The notes under the pieces are model-generated. The model was not told the DNA's origin. It saw only the letters and a program-made list of their open reading frames with translations, and made no database searches. A stretch of DNA of 64,000 bases from Mucor racemosus (taxonomy: Eukaryota; Mucoromycota; Mucoromycetes; Mucorales; Mucoraceae). A program made the translations under genes and the position numbers. Shown one piece after another: positions 1 to 10,748 of the stretch (the stretch's first letter is position 1; each line of letters begins with the position of its first letter). The DNA lies in contig JAPEHQ010000002.1 of NCBI GenBank assembly GCA_027405735.1, positions 1,054,001-1,118,000 on the forward strand, written 5' to 3'.

Positions 1-1
1 T

Positions 2-505
2 GGTGAGAATCGTAAATATATTGGTTCTTGCATGTATTGTTCTACATCAACAACGTATTGAGTTGTATTATTGTCTATAATCTATATTAAATAAAAGCAA
101 ATGTAATTTAAAACCCCATTCCAGTAAAAAAAATGCAATATAATTTTGAGAACGGCGCGATGCTCATGTACAAACCAATTTGTGCCCATAAATCAGCTCA
201 TTATGCTCATAGTCAGATTTTATTATTACACACAAATAGGGATAATGATATGCTTATGGGCAATTCTACTATTATGCACACATGTGATATGTGATTAATG
301 TCATGCATATAGACAGAATCTATAATCCTACTACAACACCTACAGGCTTTTCGTTATGCTCGTGTGCAGTTTCTTTTGTTGCGCCCATGTGCATCTTATC
401 TTTTTAGCCATTATTCAGTGGCGCAACAACTCATGAGGCTATAGTGTGTAGCCCATCTGGGCACAAAAAAATTATCTAGTGCAGCACAGGTCTGCCGTAG
501 TGCCT
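2..505 (+). repeat. Family-A tail fragment (third occurrence of the tail block)
   Basis: This block starts like 5406 onward and 42270 onward (shared start GAGAATCGTAAATATATTGG). It follows them to the GCAGCACAGG segment near 490, then diverges. In copies 1 and 2 the same block lies immediately inside the right terminal repeat. Here no terminal repeat follows, so it is the truncated right part of another copy whose left part lies outside the window. It is rich in TGCTCATG/GCACATG words and has no convincing reading frame. Confidence 0.8.
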
Positions 506-883
506 TCTATATATAAATCCTTTAAATTTGTGATGTTATGGATTTTTTTTTTAATCCGGTTATATCATTTTATACGTTTCAAGTTAAATCCGTTATTACG
601 CTAATAATGTTGTAGGTTGTATTTATGTTTTACTTAAAATAAGCCTTTGGATAATTAATAGCAATACAGTCGAACCTTAATTTTTGTATAAAATTTCGAT
701 ACCTGCATCTTCTTATAACTGTTTGGAATATTTAAACAGCAGCGTCCGGGCTGTCCGGTAATTTTTTCGAGAAATTTAAAGCTTGGAAATATCATTAGAT
801 GGCCGCCTCCGGAGATTGCTCGGCTTTTTTTTTTGGAAGAGTGACCATTGGCAAAAATATGAATCATATACTATGCTGTATGC
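506..883. other. Spacer with a possible pogo/Tc1-type terminus
   Basis: No gene is visible. The sequence is AT-rich with one GC-richer patch (about 740-825). From 667 it reads TA followed by CAGTCGAACCTTAATTTTTG, which resembles the outer end of pogo/Tc1-superfamily inverted repeats. I could not find a matching opposite end, so this is only a candidate remnant. Confidence 0.3.
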
Positions 884-970
884 CACCAAGTACCATAAGT
901 TATCATCTTCTATAGTATCAATATATCTTACAATCTATTGACTGACTACGACGACATATATTGAAGTCCA

Positions 971-1405
971 AAGTCTTGATATTGAATATAAGAAATTCCT
1001 AGCGTACTAAGTTTATTCGTCAATAAAACAAGAGCGTTTGGGCCTCAATTATGGCACCATATTATTTCATCTCAGCGATTAATCGATCAAGTAGCTATTA
1101 AATCAACATCCAAGCACATTTAGTGCAGCATTAAAACAAGGCAACTCACAAGCTCTGAAAGCACGGTTAAATTATGATTGATCCATTTCAATCCATAGAT
1201 TACTATCAAACAGGTCTAATGGTTCGATAGTGCCTTAAATTACATCTGAGGATCTCAATGTCAAATTAATATAAAAGGCCATAGTTTTATGTTTAAATAA
1301 ACGATAATATCTTGTTTTTATTATACAGTTGAAGAACTGATTCATTACTCATTCTCTTTTAATTGTATTCTTTTTGAAGTACTATTTATTAAACCTGAAA
1401 ATATA
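971..1405 (+). repeat. Left terminal direct repeat of family-A copy 1
   Basis: Matches 5912-6352, 39491-39924 and the split repeat 42754-43070 plus 49857-49977. It contains a TATA-like box near 1271 and the downstream segment ending TGAAAATATA, after which left copies continue ATGACAGAATGGG and right copies diverge. That places the repeat end at about 1405. Confidence 0.75.
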
Positions 1406-1869
1406 TGACAGAATGGGTGAATATAAATGTATAAAGCAAAGCTTGCTTTTGAATCAAAGTATTAATTATTCTAATCAACATCAATAGGTTCAAAAATTAT
1501 AGTTAAGTGCAATCATTGCTATGTATTAAATTGCATAAATTGATATACAGAAAACTCTTAATGCATTTATTCTTTTTTTTGACAATGCTACAAATCATCG
1601 TTCAATATGACTGAATATTAATGAATTAGAAAAATACAACTGGTAAAAAACTGATATCCAAAAATGTACATCGAGGCCAAGATTGATAAAAAGTGCATTC
1701 ATTGTGTAGTGGAAATTGCAACATTTTGAAGGGTAGAAATTACAGGAGCAAGACGTTGTATTTGCCTCATGATTTTTATTAAAAGGGTTTAAGAGCATAC
1801 TTTATCATACTTACTTCGATGCTAAATATTCACCATATGCTATTACTATCATCTTGTTTTTTATTTAAT

Positions 1870-2175
1870 AGCTGTATTATTAAAAATCAAGCTTTTCATA
1901 GCTTGTAACAAGGACAATGGGATTTTTCAGATTTTAGATTGACATTTATCATAAGGCGCGATGATGATACGTTTAAAACTATTGTAGATCGAACCAGTCA
2001 GTTTAATTTATGGAATTTGTTGAATGCAAATACAGAGAAACCATTTGTAGGTGCTTCAGTTGGTTTTCCAGTAAAGCATTGAATAAATTGGCTTGGGACA
2101 AAGAGGATAAAAAAGTGGCAATAGGTTCCAGTGATGGCCAAGTTTATGTTTATTATGGTTTATGATATTTGAGAG
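1870..2175 (+). pseudogene. Captured dynein intermediate-chain gene fragment (in family-A copy 1)
   Basis: Dynein intermediate chains (DYNC1I family) bind dynein heavy chain and cargo through a C-terminal WD-repeat domain. In one frame this stretch reads the family's signatures in order: FHSL and DFSDF (family FHPL..DFSDL), then VDRTSQFNLWNL, then after a one-base frameshift near 2070 ALNKLAWDKEDKKVAIGSSD followed by GQVYVY. Just before 2176 the sequence carries a short duplication and a stop. Without them it would read YDIGE and run directly into GTAAG, a splice donor. A 3' splice-like TTATTTAATAG precedes the fragment. The internal WD segment (DDYVY..W.P.HP) is deleted here and sits instead at 38530-38640. 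The fragment is non-functional (stop, frameshift, deletion). Family identification is from remembered consensus, not a search. Confidence 0.8.
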
Positions 2176-3674
2176 GTAAGACTAAAACTTAATTTAAAAT
2201 ATCTCTAGCGCAATAATTATAAAGTAAGACTATATTATTATCAAATAAACCACCACATAATATTAACATGTATAAATAGTTACAGTAATAAGCTTGAATC
2301 AAGTGGGTACAGCATCGTAAATCCTTGAAACAGTTTACAAGTATTATAAAATCTCTTATTTTTAAGGCTTACAAGGCTTATAAGCGGAATATTAATTTAG
2401 AAAATTATTTTTGTCCAGATCATCAATTTTGACGTTTTTTAAATTTTTTTTTCTGGTTTTGCAAATTTAGAGTTAATTATACTATCAATTATGAAAACAA
2501 AAAATATACACATATACAGAATTTAGCGCTCTATTTGCTCAATAAAAAACAACAAACATTTTTATTGCAAAATATTACATGAAAATTCTTTAACTAAAAA
2601 TCCATTTTTGGGCCAAAAGTACAAAGTTTCATTACTTGACATTTAATATTAAGGTTTTATAAAGTGTGTATTAGCTATGGCTACAATTTTCTCTCACAAT
2701 GTAGTATATTTAAACGTTGATTTTGGTATTAAAATTTGATTTTTCTGATTTTTGATCAAAATCATGAGTGTTGGTAAGGGTAAAATGAATCCCGAAAATG
2801 TCCGCTAAAAAAACTGAATTTTCAGACCAGACATGGTTAAATGTAATAAAAAGTTAAAAAAAAAGAAGCGCTTTTTTATTTAAAACTTAGGTATACCATA
2901 CTATAAGAGACTTACCCATCCGATCTTGCTATGCTCAATTACGGCTTCGCTCTACGGGCTTGCTTTTGCAATTTTTTAGTGAATGTATGATATGATACAC
3001 GCGTTTTCTCTTTAAAAAAATGTATGTTTCTATGATAACAGATATTGCCTATTTTGTTTGATTTATGGTTCATGCGTTGTGATGCTGCTTTTAAATTGGT
3101 TGAAATGAGCAATTTAACAGGGTTTTAATTGGGCTAAGTAATGTAAAGCCTTGAAAATCCTTTTCTACTCCAATGATATATTCACCCTTTGATAAGGCAT
3201 ATCAGACAATCAAGCTTGTATTCTTTTGTTTTATCTGAATACGCATGCTAACATAAGAGACTAATGTTTTTAATATAGGTAGCAGTCTATATTAAAGACT
3301 TATGTTTTCATTTAAACGCAATTTAAGATCAAATATCATCATTTACTACTGCATTGTTGAACGTATTTCTTAATTACCAGATCAAATCAAAGGCAATGAT
3401 ATTTATATCTAATCAATGAGAAGTTAGAACTGGCTAAAAACCCATGAAAAGTTCCAGAAAAGTGATAAAATTTCGAATGATATAGAAACAAAAAAAGAAT
3501 AATCTAATGTCTTGCCGAATAACTATATTTTTGATCGTAGCTATACTTGAAAACAAATCTTTTTACAGCTGACAACAATGGTAAACTAAAATAGTAAGTT
3601 TAAAGAAGGTAAATTTTTTTAAACATTATGTGTGATAAAGTAACATTTATAACCTTAGATTTGGCTTGCATATA

Positions 3675-3886
3675 CAGTGAGTCGCAAAACCCTTTCAATG
3701 ATTTGGAAATTTGAATGAAAATAACCATAACTTTCTTAGTTTCAATCGGAGATACACTAAATTTCTATTTTAAATAATTCAAACGTTTTTAAATTATTTT
3801 CAAAAAGTCCGATCTAATTAATTAAAGTTCCGAAAAAACTATGCAAGTTTAAAAAAAGGTACATCATTGAAAGGGTTTTGCACGCA
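3675..3886 (+). repeat. Left 212-bp terminal inverted repeat of Tc1 element
   Basis: Begins CAGTGAGTCGC and ends GGGTTTTGCACGCA. Its reverse complement is 5100-5311 apart from two substitutions that I could see (CAGTGAG versus CAGTGAT, and CTTAG versus CTCAG). Confidence 0.9.
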
Positions 3887-3971
3887 CAGGCTTAAAATTA
3901 CAATTTTGTAACCCCTAACTTGTACATTAACGCTGGATATCTTATAAAACAGAGAAATATGCGGAAAATAT

Positions 3972-5064
3972 ATGAGATGTTTTTCAACTTTTACCCTGCA
4001 TTTTTTACTAGTAGTTTCAAGCAAAATCATCAAGATAAAAACTGTATCGGATGCCAAACGTAATGACGTTATCTCTCTGCTAAATTCAGGCCATACCGTA
4101 TCGGAAATTGCTCGTCATGTAGCTGTTAGTCAAGCCACAGTATGTCGTATTGGAAAAAAGGCCTGTCCTGACCGAGAAAAACTTAAAGGAGACCGACCAT
4201 CTAAGCTGACTACTGCGGATATGAGATATTGTGTCCATAAAATCACCAAAGGTGGCTTGGATAATGCGGTACAAGCCAAAAAAGAGCTTCATCGTAATGT
4301 ACACGTTAATGGCAGTGCGAATAATGTACTAGGGCTCTTCGGGATAATGGTTTAGGCGCATTACCTAAGATAAAAAAGCCAGAAATTAGTGATGAAAATG
4401 CAAAGGATCGCCTCCGCTGATGTAAAAACAGAATTGATTGGACTTTGGATGACTGAAAGCGTGTTATATCTACTGATGAGGCTAGAATTAATTGTTTTAA
4501 CTCCGATGATCGAATTTGGTGCTGGAAAAGAGACAGCGAGGAGATAAAACCTAAACATACCAAAAAACAAGAAAAAATGGAGATGGTCGAATCATGATTT
4601 GGAGCTCTATTTCTTGGTCTGGTGTCGTTTGGTTGTCCAAGGTCGAAGGTAATATGAACTCCAACCTATACAAAACTATTATTGATGATGATTTGGAGAA
4701 ATCCATTGACGATATGTGTCAAAAATTGAAGTTGCGTCGTAATTAGGTTATCCTTCAACAAGACAACGATTCTAAGCACACCTCTAATTTAATGAAAGAA
4801 GACTTCAAAACAAAAAAATATGAAGTAATGTTATGGCCAGCGCAATTTCCAGACCTTAATCCCATTGAAAATATGTGGAGGTTATTGAAAATCCGCCTAA
4901 ACGAATACGATACATCCCCAAAAGGGATGAATGATATTTGGGACAGAACTCAAGATATTTGGTATGACAACATAACAGTTGGGGAATATCAAAAAGTTAT
5001 TTCGAGTATGCCTCATCGTGTAAAAGCTTGTATTAAAGCAAAAGGTTACGGTATTGATTATTGA
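3972..5064 (+). pseudogene. Tc1/mariner transposase, inactivated
   Basis: Cut-and-paste transposase of the Tc1 family. The N-terminal part (3972-4340) has the paired helix-turn-helix DNA-binding region (SDAKRNDVISLL followed by GHTVSEIARHVAVSQATVCR). Downstream the catalytic triad can be followed across broken frames. The first Asp lies in the STDEAR segment near 4470 and the second in LQQDND near 4760. The Glu is in NPIENMW near 4870, 34 residues after the second Asp, which gives the DD34E spacing. The frame is lost at about 4325-4335 and again at about 4585. In-frame stops lie near 4418, 4452 and 4746, so no functional protein can be made. The last 90 codons (4792-5064) are intact. The start is uncertain; 3972 is the first ATG of the open segment. 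Confidence 0.88.
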
Positions 5065-5099
5065 CTGCATTTAAATAAGCTTCAATTTTTTTTTGATAA

Positions 5100-5311
5100 T
5101 GCGTGCAAAACCCTTTCAATGATGTACCTTTTTTTAAACTTGCATAGTTTTTTCGGAACTTTAATTAATTAGATCGGACTTTTTGAAAATAATTTAAAAA
5201 CGTTTGAATTATTTAAAATAGAAATTTAGTGTATCTCCGATTGAAACTGAGAAAGTTATGGTTATTTTCATTCAAATTTCCAAATCATTGAAAGGGTTTT
5301 GCGAATCACTG
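5100..5311 (+). repeat. Right 212-bp terminal inverted repeat of Tc1 element
   Basis: Reverse complement of 3675-3886 with two visible mismatches, ending GCGAATCACTG next to the TA target duplicate. Confidence 0.9.
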
Positions 5312-5911
5312 TAAATTTAAGCAGCAAATGTTATTTAAGTTTATGCTCGAGCAAAAATCATTGTTGCTGTAAACATTATTATAGCTAAAAACATATTTAC
5401 GAATGATGAGAATCGTAAATATATTGGGTCTTGCATGTATTGTTCTACATCAACAACGTATTGAGTATTGAGTTGTATTATTGTCTATAATCTATATTAA
5501 ATAAAAGCAAATGTAATTTAGAACCCCATTCCAGTAAAAAAAATGCAATATAATTTTGAGAACGGCGCGATGCTCATGTACAAACCAATTTATGCCCATA
5601 CAATCAGCTCATTATGCTCATGGTCAGATTTTATTATTATGCACAATAGGAATAATGATATGCTTATGGGCAATTCTACTATTATGCACACATGTGATAT
5701 GTGATTAATGTCATGCACATGGACAGAATCTATAGTTCTACACATACAGGCTAAGCATTGTGCTCGTGTGCAGTTTCTATTGTTGTGCTCATGTGCATCT
5801 TGTTATCTTTTTAGTTATATCCAGTGGGCACAGCAGCTCAGACTAATAGTGTACAGCCCACCTGGGCACAGCGAAATCATTTTATTTGTGCAGCACAAGT
5901 TGGGCGTAATG

Positions 5912-6352
5912 AAAGTGTTGATATCAGATATAAGAAACTCCTAGCGTACTAAGTTTATCCATCAATTAACAAGAACAACGCTCCTTGGACTTCAATTATG
6001 ACACCATATTATTTCATTCCAGCGGTTAATCAATCAAATAACTATAAAATCAACATCCAAGCACATTTAGCGCAGCATTGAAACAAGGCAACTCGCAAGC
6101 TCTGCAAGAACGGTTAAATTATGATTGATTTATTTCAATCCATAGATTACTATCAAGCAGATCTAATGGTTCGATAGTGCCTTAAATTAAACCTGAGGAT
6201 CTCAATGTCAAATCCATATAAAAGGCCGTGCTTTTATATCTAAATAAACGATATCTTGTTTTTATTATACAGTTGAAGAACTGATTCATTACTCATTCTC
6301 TTTTAATTGTATTCTTTTTGAAGTATTATTATTTATCAAAGATGAAAATATA
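5912..6352 (+). repeat. Right terminal direct repeat of family-A copy 1
   Basis: 441 bp matching 971-1405, with the TATAAAAGGCC box near 6220. Beyond 6352 homology to the other copies stops, which fixes the right edge of the element. Confidence 0.75.
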
Positions 6353-7044
6353 GGACACAACAGGTGGTTTTATTGGACAGAAATACCATGTTTTACTGAT
6401 AGTTTTCTGTTGTATTCGCCGGTTATTTGTAAGATAATGAACCTTTTGATTTGTAATCCTTATTTATAAGAAGTCAGCTAACTGATCTGTAGTAACATTC
6501 TTGATTATTCTTATTGTTCTAAAGTAGGATCCAAGAAACGGGATATTATGTGAGACATATCCACTTTTTGGACTTAGCTGTACAAAATAAGCTCAACTTA
6601 AATGTGCTGTGTTACTAATGTAAATAGATTGATCTCATATGGAATGTCAGAAAGACATAATCCATCCAAAACTGATCTAATGGATAAATGTAATATAGAA
6701 TTTGTATATAAATAGGACAAATCATTGATATTAAATAAACATGATCTTCAGTTTTTGTGTGTGATTTAATTTAACAAGTTTCTTTATTAAATTATACATT
6801 TTTTTTGCCACAATATTTATCCTAAACCTTGGACATTTGATTTTCTCAATTCACAATGATTTGTGAAAGTAGAAATATAAATTTTTATGCAGGATATATT
6901 TAAATTTACTTACTATGCATAATTGGAGATTAAGTGGATCAATATTCACAAGGATGGGGTTTTTTTTCTTTGTTTTCTGCAGTTGTACATATTAGTTTAT
7001 TATTTTGTAAAACTTAAAACTGATTATCCAGGGCTTAATTTCTG
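6353..7044. other. Intergenic spacer, nothing recognised
   Basis: AT-rich sequence between family-A copy 1 and a family-B repeat. The short open frame at 6923-7123 has no recognisable features and runs into the repeat. Confidence 0.5.
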
Positions 7045-8160
7045 TATTCACAAGATAGGTCTAATTGATTGCTACTCTGTATTTTTTATTTTAATAAAAA
7101 ATATTAATTTTTTGTCGAAATAATCAAAAATAACAGTTCTTATCATAGGTTAAAACCTATCATAACGGGGTTCCAAAATTTATCTGTTGAAATGAACGAA
7201 AAATGAAGCAAAAAACAAAATTGTTTAATGGCTCACCAACTGCAAAGTAAGTGCACCTAGAGTATTAAATAACGTTTGTACAGTTTTGAATTTTGTATAC
7301 ATCTAAACAAAAATCAGAAAAACATTCCACATTAAATTTTGCGTAAAATGCAATTGAAAGTTTGGAGGTTTTTTGAAGATACACATCACTTTTGATAAGC
7401 ATATTTAAATTATAACTAATTAAAGTGATGTGCAAAATTATCATTTATCGATTGAGCTATTGCTGAACTTTTTAGATGCAATTTTCGTAGAGGAAACGAG
7501 ATTTTTGTCTAGAATTTTTTCAGATTCAGAATTTAGGATAAGGGTATACAAGGGGAAAATGGAAGCTAGAGATGAAGGTATCTTTTTGTACACATTTTTG
7601 AGGATATCTCCACGAAAAATCAATATTTTGAAATAAGCTAAATTGGATCCGAGAAAGCTCAATGAGCTGAAGGACGTGAATGTAAAAAAAAATGTTGTTC
7701 AATTTAATCAATATCTTGAAACATACTACAGAAATGCCAAAAAAAAACGAAAAAAAAATAAAAGTGCCCAGAATTTTTTTATACTAAAATAAGTTATAGA
7801 GTACTCCAAAACAAGTAAGTTTTATTATTAGAAAATGTTAGTATAACGTAATTATTTCTGGAGATATGAAGCCTCAAAGTTTTCAATCCTTTAGCAGTGA
7901 AATACGCGTAAAAATCTGAAACATTAGCGTTGAAAAATTAATACCAACTGCAAAAAATAGGATATTTCTGGATACTTATTTTTGGATTAAAGGTGAGCAT
8001 CTCAGGTACATTGGCATATATTTTATTCTTGGTGTTACTTAGTGAAAAAAAAAGTTGAGCAGGGATGAAAAGTGAGATCCAGTTTTTAAGAAAAAAGCAG
8101 AGAATTTTACGCGTTTTGAGTCTTTTGTGAGATGTAAAATAAATTCAAGAAAAGGTAGAA
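7045..8160 (+). repeat. Family-B dispersed repeat, copy a
   Basis: About 1.1 kb, homologous over its length to 53321-54420 (same strand) and to 15085-16131 plus 16857-16905 (inverted); more distant relatives lie in both palindrome arms. Conserved blocks include GAGCTATT...TTTTCGTAGAG, TCTCCACGAAAAATCAA and AAAACAAGTAAGTTT. Comparing about 80 codons of copies a and d, substitutions fall about equally on all three codon positions. The open frames in it are therefore probably not genes. Confidence 0.8.
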
Positions 8161-8544
8161 TGATGTGACTAATTTATATCTGTTTAGCAATATCTAAGGT
8201 ATATCCTAAAAAGTATTTAGTATAAAGTTGGCTCTAGATAAAGGGTACGCTCCGATTTTGAAGACTCGCAACATAAGCTTCGTAAAAAAAAATCAAATAC
8301 ATGGTTAATATATTTCAACAGGTTCTGCCACCTCACTTGAGTACTTTTGAAGACATTTATAAAGATATATGTGCCTATTCCAAAGCATCTAATTTGCTGA
8401 GGCAGTTGTCAAAATGGGGGAATTATATTGACTTGGTTTTTATGAAAAATAAGATCAGTCGTTAAATATATAATACACATATCTCGGTGCTGTTAATATA
8501 AACATGAGCAATACAATAGCCGCAACATTATGCGTAAACCACTG

Positions 8545-8546
<2 letters not shown>

Positions 8547-8626
<80 letters not shown>
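8547..8626 (+). repeat. Compound (TA)n(GA)n microsatellite
   Basis: A run of TA dinucleotides passes directly into about 18 GA units. It lies in the spacer 8161-8849 downstream of the permease gene, where nothing else is recognised. Confidence 0.95.
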
Positions 8627-8629
<3 letters not shown>

Positions 8630-8849
8630 GGCAATAAACTTATTATACTGGCATATTATATCAAAAAGTGAGAGAAAAAAATAAGATAGTTTTATTGCAC
8701 CCAGTTTCTTTGCAAGAAAGGGAAATAGCAAATATAATAATAATAATAAAGTTGATATTAAAAAATTACATAGTAGAGGAGATATTTATAATCAGTAGTA
8801 ATTAGCGAATGAGTGTATGAAAATATAAATTGAAAATTAAACAGAACAT

Positions 8850-10748
8850 TTAGATACGGTGAGTGTTAGGGTCAGCTTGATGAGTATCAGGTACATATTC
8901 ATATTCTTGCACTTGATAACCTGTACTATCGTGTTCAGCATTAGCAGGAATTTTGGTTTCGCCTTCAGCGAAACGACCAACAGGATCTCTGTTGAATCTA
9001 GAGTGACGAATACCATAAGAAAAATAGATAACCCATCCAATACCCATCCAAATGAAGAGACGCCAAATGGTGGTGACTTCGGCGACTGCAATCAATGCAA
9101 CGGAGATACCCATACCAATAATAGGGAAGATTAAGGAGAAATATTTTCCACCAGGGATCTTGAAACGACGTTCAACTTCGGGACGAGTAAATCTCAATAC
9201 AATTACACCGAGATGGACAACGAAGAAAGCCAATAATGTACCAACAGAAGTCATGTTGCCAAGTAAATCGACAGGAAGAATAGCAGAGAGGATAGCAGTA
9301 ATGAAACCAATGGTAAGTGTAGCAATCCAGGGTGTCTTGAACTTGGGGTGAATCTTGGCAAATACAGGAGGTAAAAGACCATCCTGAGCCATGGCATAAA
9401 AGACACGAGATTGACCAAGCAAATTGATAAGTAATACAGAGGTCAAACCACAAACAGCGCCAATAGCAACAAGAATGTTAAGCCATTGGAAGTTCTTGCC
9501 AGTACGTTCCATTACTTTTTCAACGGCAACAGATGCGGGTGTGGCAGAGTCAAGGAAATCAGTGTACTTGGCAGCACCAGTCATGATGGTACAGAAAGCA
9601 AGGTAGAGAACAGTACTAATAGTCAAACTACCAATGATACCGATGGGAAGATCACGTTGAGGGTTCTTGGCTTCGAGAGCAGCGGTAGTAACGGCATCAA
9701 AACCAATGTAACTAAATGTATAAATAAAGTTTAGTAATTGTAAAGCAACCTCTAATATAAATATTTACCTGAAGAATACAGTAGTAGCAGCAGCGAATAT
9801 ACCAGGTACACCGAAGAAATGCCAGTCGCCAGTGGTGTTAGGAGGAATATAAGGATCATAGTTAGGCTTGTACATGAAACCGCAAAGAGCAAAGATAAAA
9901 ATGAGAATGACGACCAACTTGATAGAGACAACGATTAAATTGAAGAAGGCAGACTGACGAATACCAATAACTAAAATGATAGTAACGAGCATGATGATAA
10001 CAAAACCAGGTACATTAAAGTAATGGCCGGATTGATATGAGATAGAAGCAGGGTTTTCTGTCCATGTAAGAGTAGGTGAAGTCCAACTCTCAGCAAATTG
10101 AATTTTACCACTTGAAGCAACAGTGAAAAACTTGACAAAGTAACCAGACCATCCAACACCAACAGTAGCAGCACCTACCATATATTCAAGAATCAAATCC
10201 CAACCAATAGTCCAAGCAACAAATTCACCCATAGTAGCATAAGCATAAGTGTATGCAGAACCAGCAACGGGGATCATAGAAGCCATTTCAGAGTAACTAA
10301 GAGCAGCAAAAGCTATATATTTATAAATGGTTAGTCTTTTTGTAATTAATATATCATGAAATAAAATCTTACCTGCAGCAACGGCAGCAACAACAAACGA
10401 AATTGTAACAGCAGGTCCTGCGTTTTTTGCAGCAGCTAAACCAGAAAGCACAAAGATACCAGTACCAATAATAGCACCAATACCAACAAACACAAGTTGG
10501 AAAGCAGACAAGGCACGTCTTAATTCAGAGTTCTCTGCATCTCCCCATAATAATTCGACAGGTTTAATTTGGCCCAGACGACGGAACCAGTAGCTTTTAC
10601 CCGTTTCGCCATCTCTGCGCAAATATGAATGGGGATCAACCTTTGCATATCTTGCAGTAACGGCTTGAAATAAACCACCTTTTTCCTGAGAAGTAGTGGT
10701 GGCTGTTTCTGTAGTCGTTACAATATGTTCAGTTTTTTCGTCTGACAT
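8850..10748 (-). CDS. Amino-acid/polyamine permease (APC superfamily, cationic amino-acid transporter type)
   Basis: A 593-residue membrane transporter expected to import amino acids across the plasma or vacuolar membrane. Exons are 10748-10373, 10312-9769 and 9711-8850. The 60- and 57-bp introns have GTAAG/GTAAA donors, and the 60-bp intron has no stop and keeps the frame if unspliced. The TM1 signature GIGAIIGTGIF is at residues 89-99. It is followed by the GPA..SF helix and SYSEMASMIPVAGSAYTYAY (TM2-TM3), then further hydrophobic segments to a polar tail ending near NTHRI. Length and order fit the YfnA/CAT branch of APC permeases (12-14 helices). The first 80 residues are a hydrophilic cytosolic tail. 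Substrate cannot be read from sequence. The start is the first ATG after a CT/GA-rich leader. Confidence 0.93.

Larger units (their letters stand above)
3675..5311 (+). mobile_element. Tc1/mariner (DD34E) transposon, defective, nested in family A
   Basis: A 1,637-bp element flanked by the TA dinucleotide at 3673-3674 and 5312-5313. The empty site is visible in copy 2 near 42180 (GCATATAAATTTAAGCAG). The inverted repeats are 212 bp each (3675-3886 and 5100-5311) and I count two mismatches between them. The motif GCAAAACCCTTTCAATGAT occurs at the outer end of each repeat, and its reverse complement at the inner end. That gives four candidate transposase sites arranged as inverted pairs. Confidence 0.92.
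884..6352 (+). mobile_element. Family-A element, copy 1 (non-autonomous, terminal direct repeats), interrupted by Tc1
   Basis: A 3.8-kb dispersed element, 5.5 kb with the nested Tc1. It aligns along its length with 39407-49977 once the insertions are removed. Terminal direct repeats of about 435-441 bp lie at 971-1405 and 5912-6352. Each has a shared start around TCCTAGCGTACTAAGTTT, a TATAAAAGGCC box and a shared end TGAAAATATA. About 87 bp upstream of the left repeat (884-970) are also shared with copy 2. There is no reverse transcriptase, integrase or transposase of its own. The only recognisable coding matter is the dynein fragment at about 1870-2175. The terminal repeats with a TATA box suggest an LTR-like or LARD-like element, but I found no target duplication, primer site or polypurine tract, so the class is unresolved. 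Confidence 0.75.

Noticed and set aside
884..6352. Calling family A a conventional LTR retrotransposon
   Set aside because: There are terminal direct repeats with a TATA box, but no target duplication, primer site, polypurine tract or pol gene was found, and homology between copies extends beyond the left terminal repeat.
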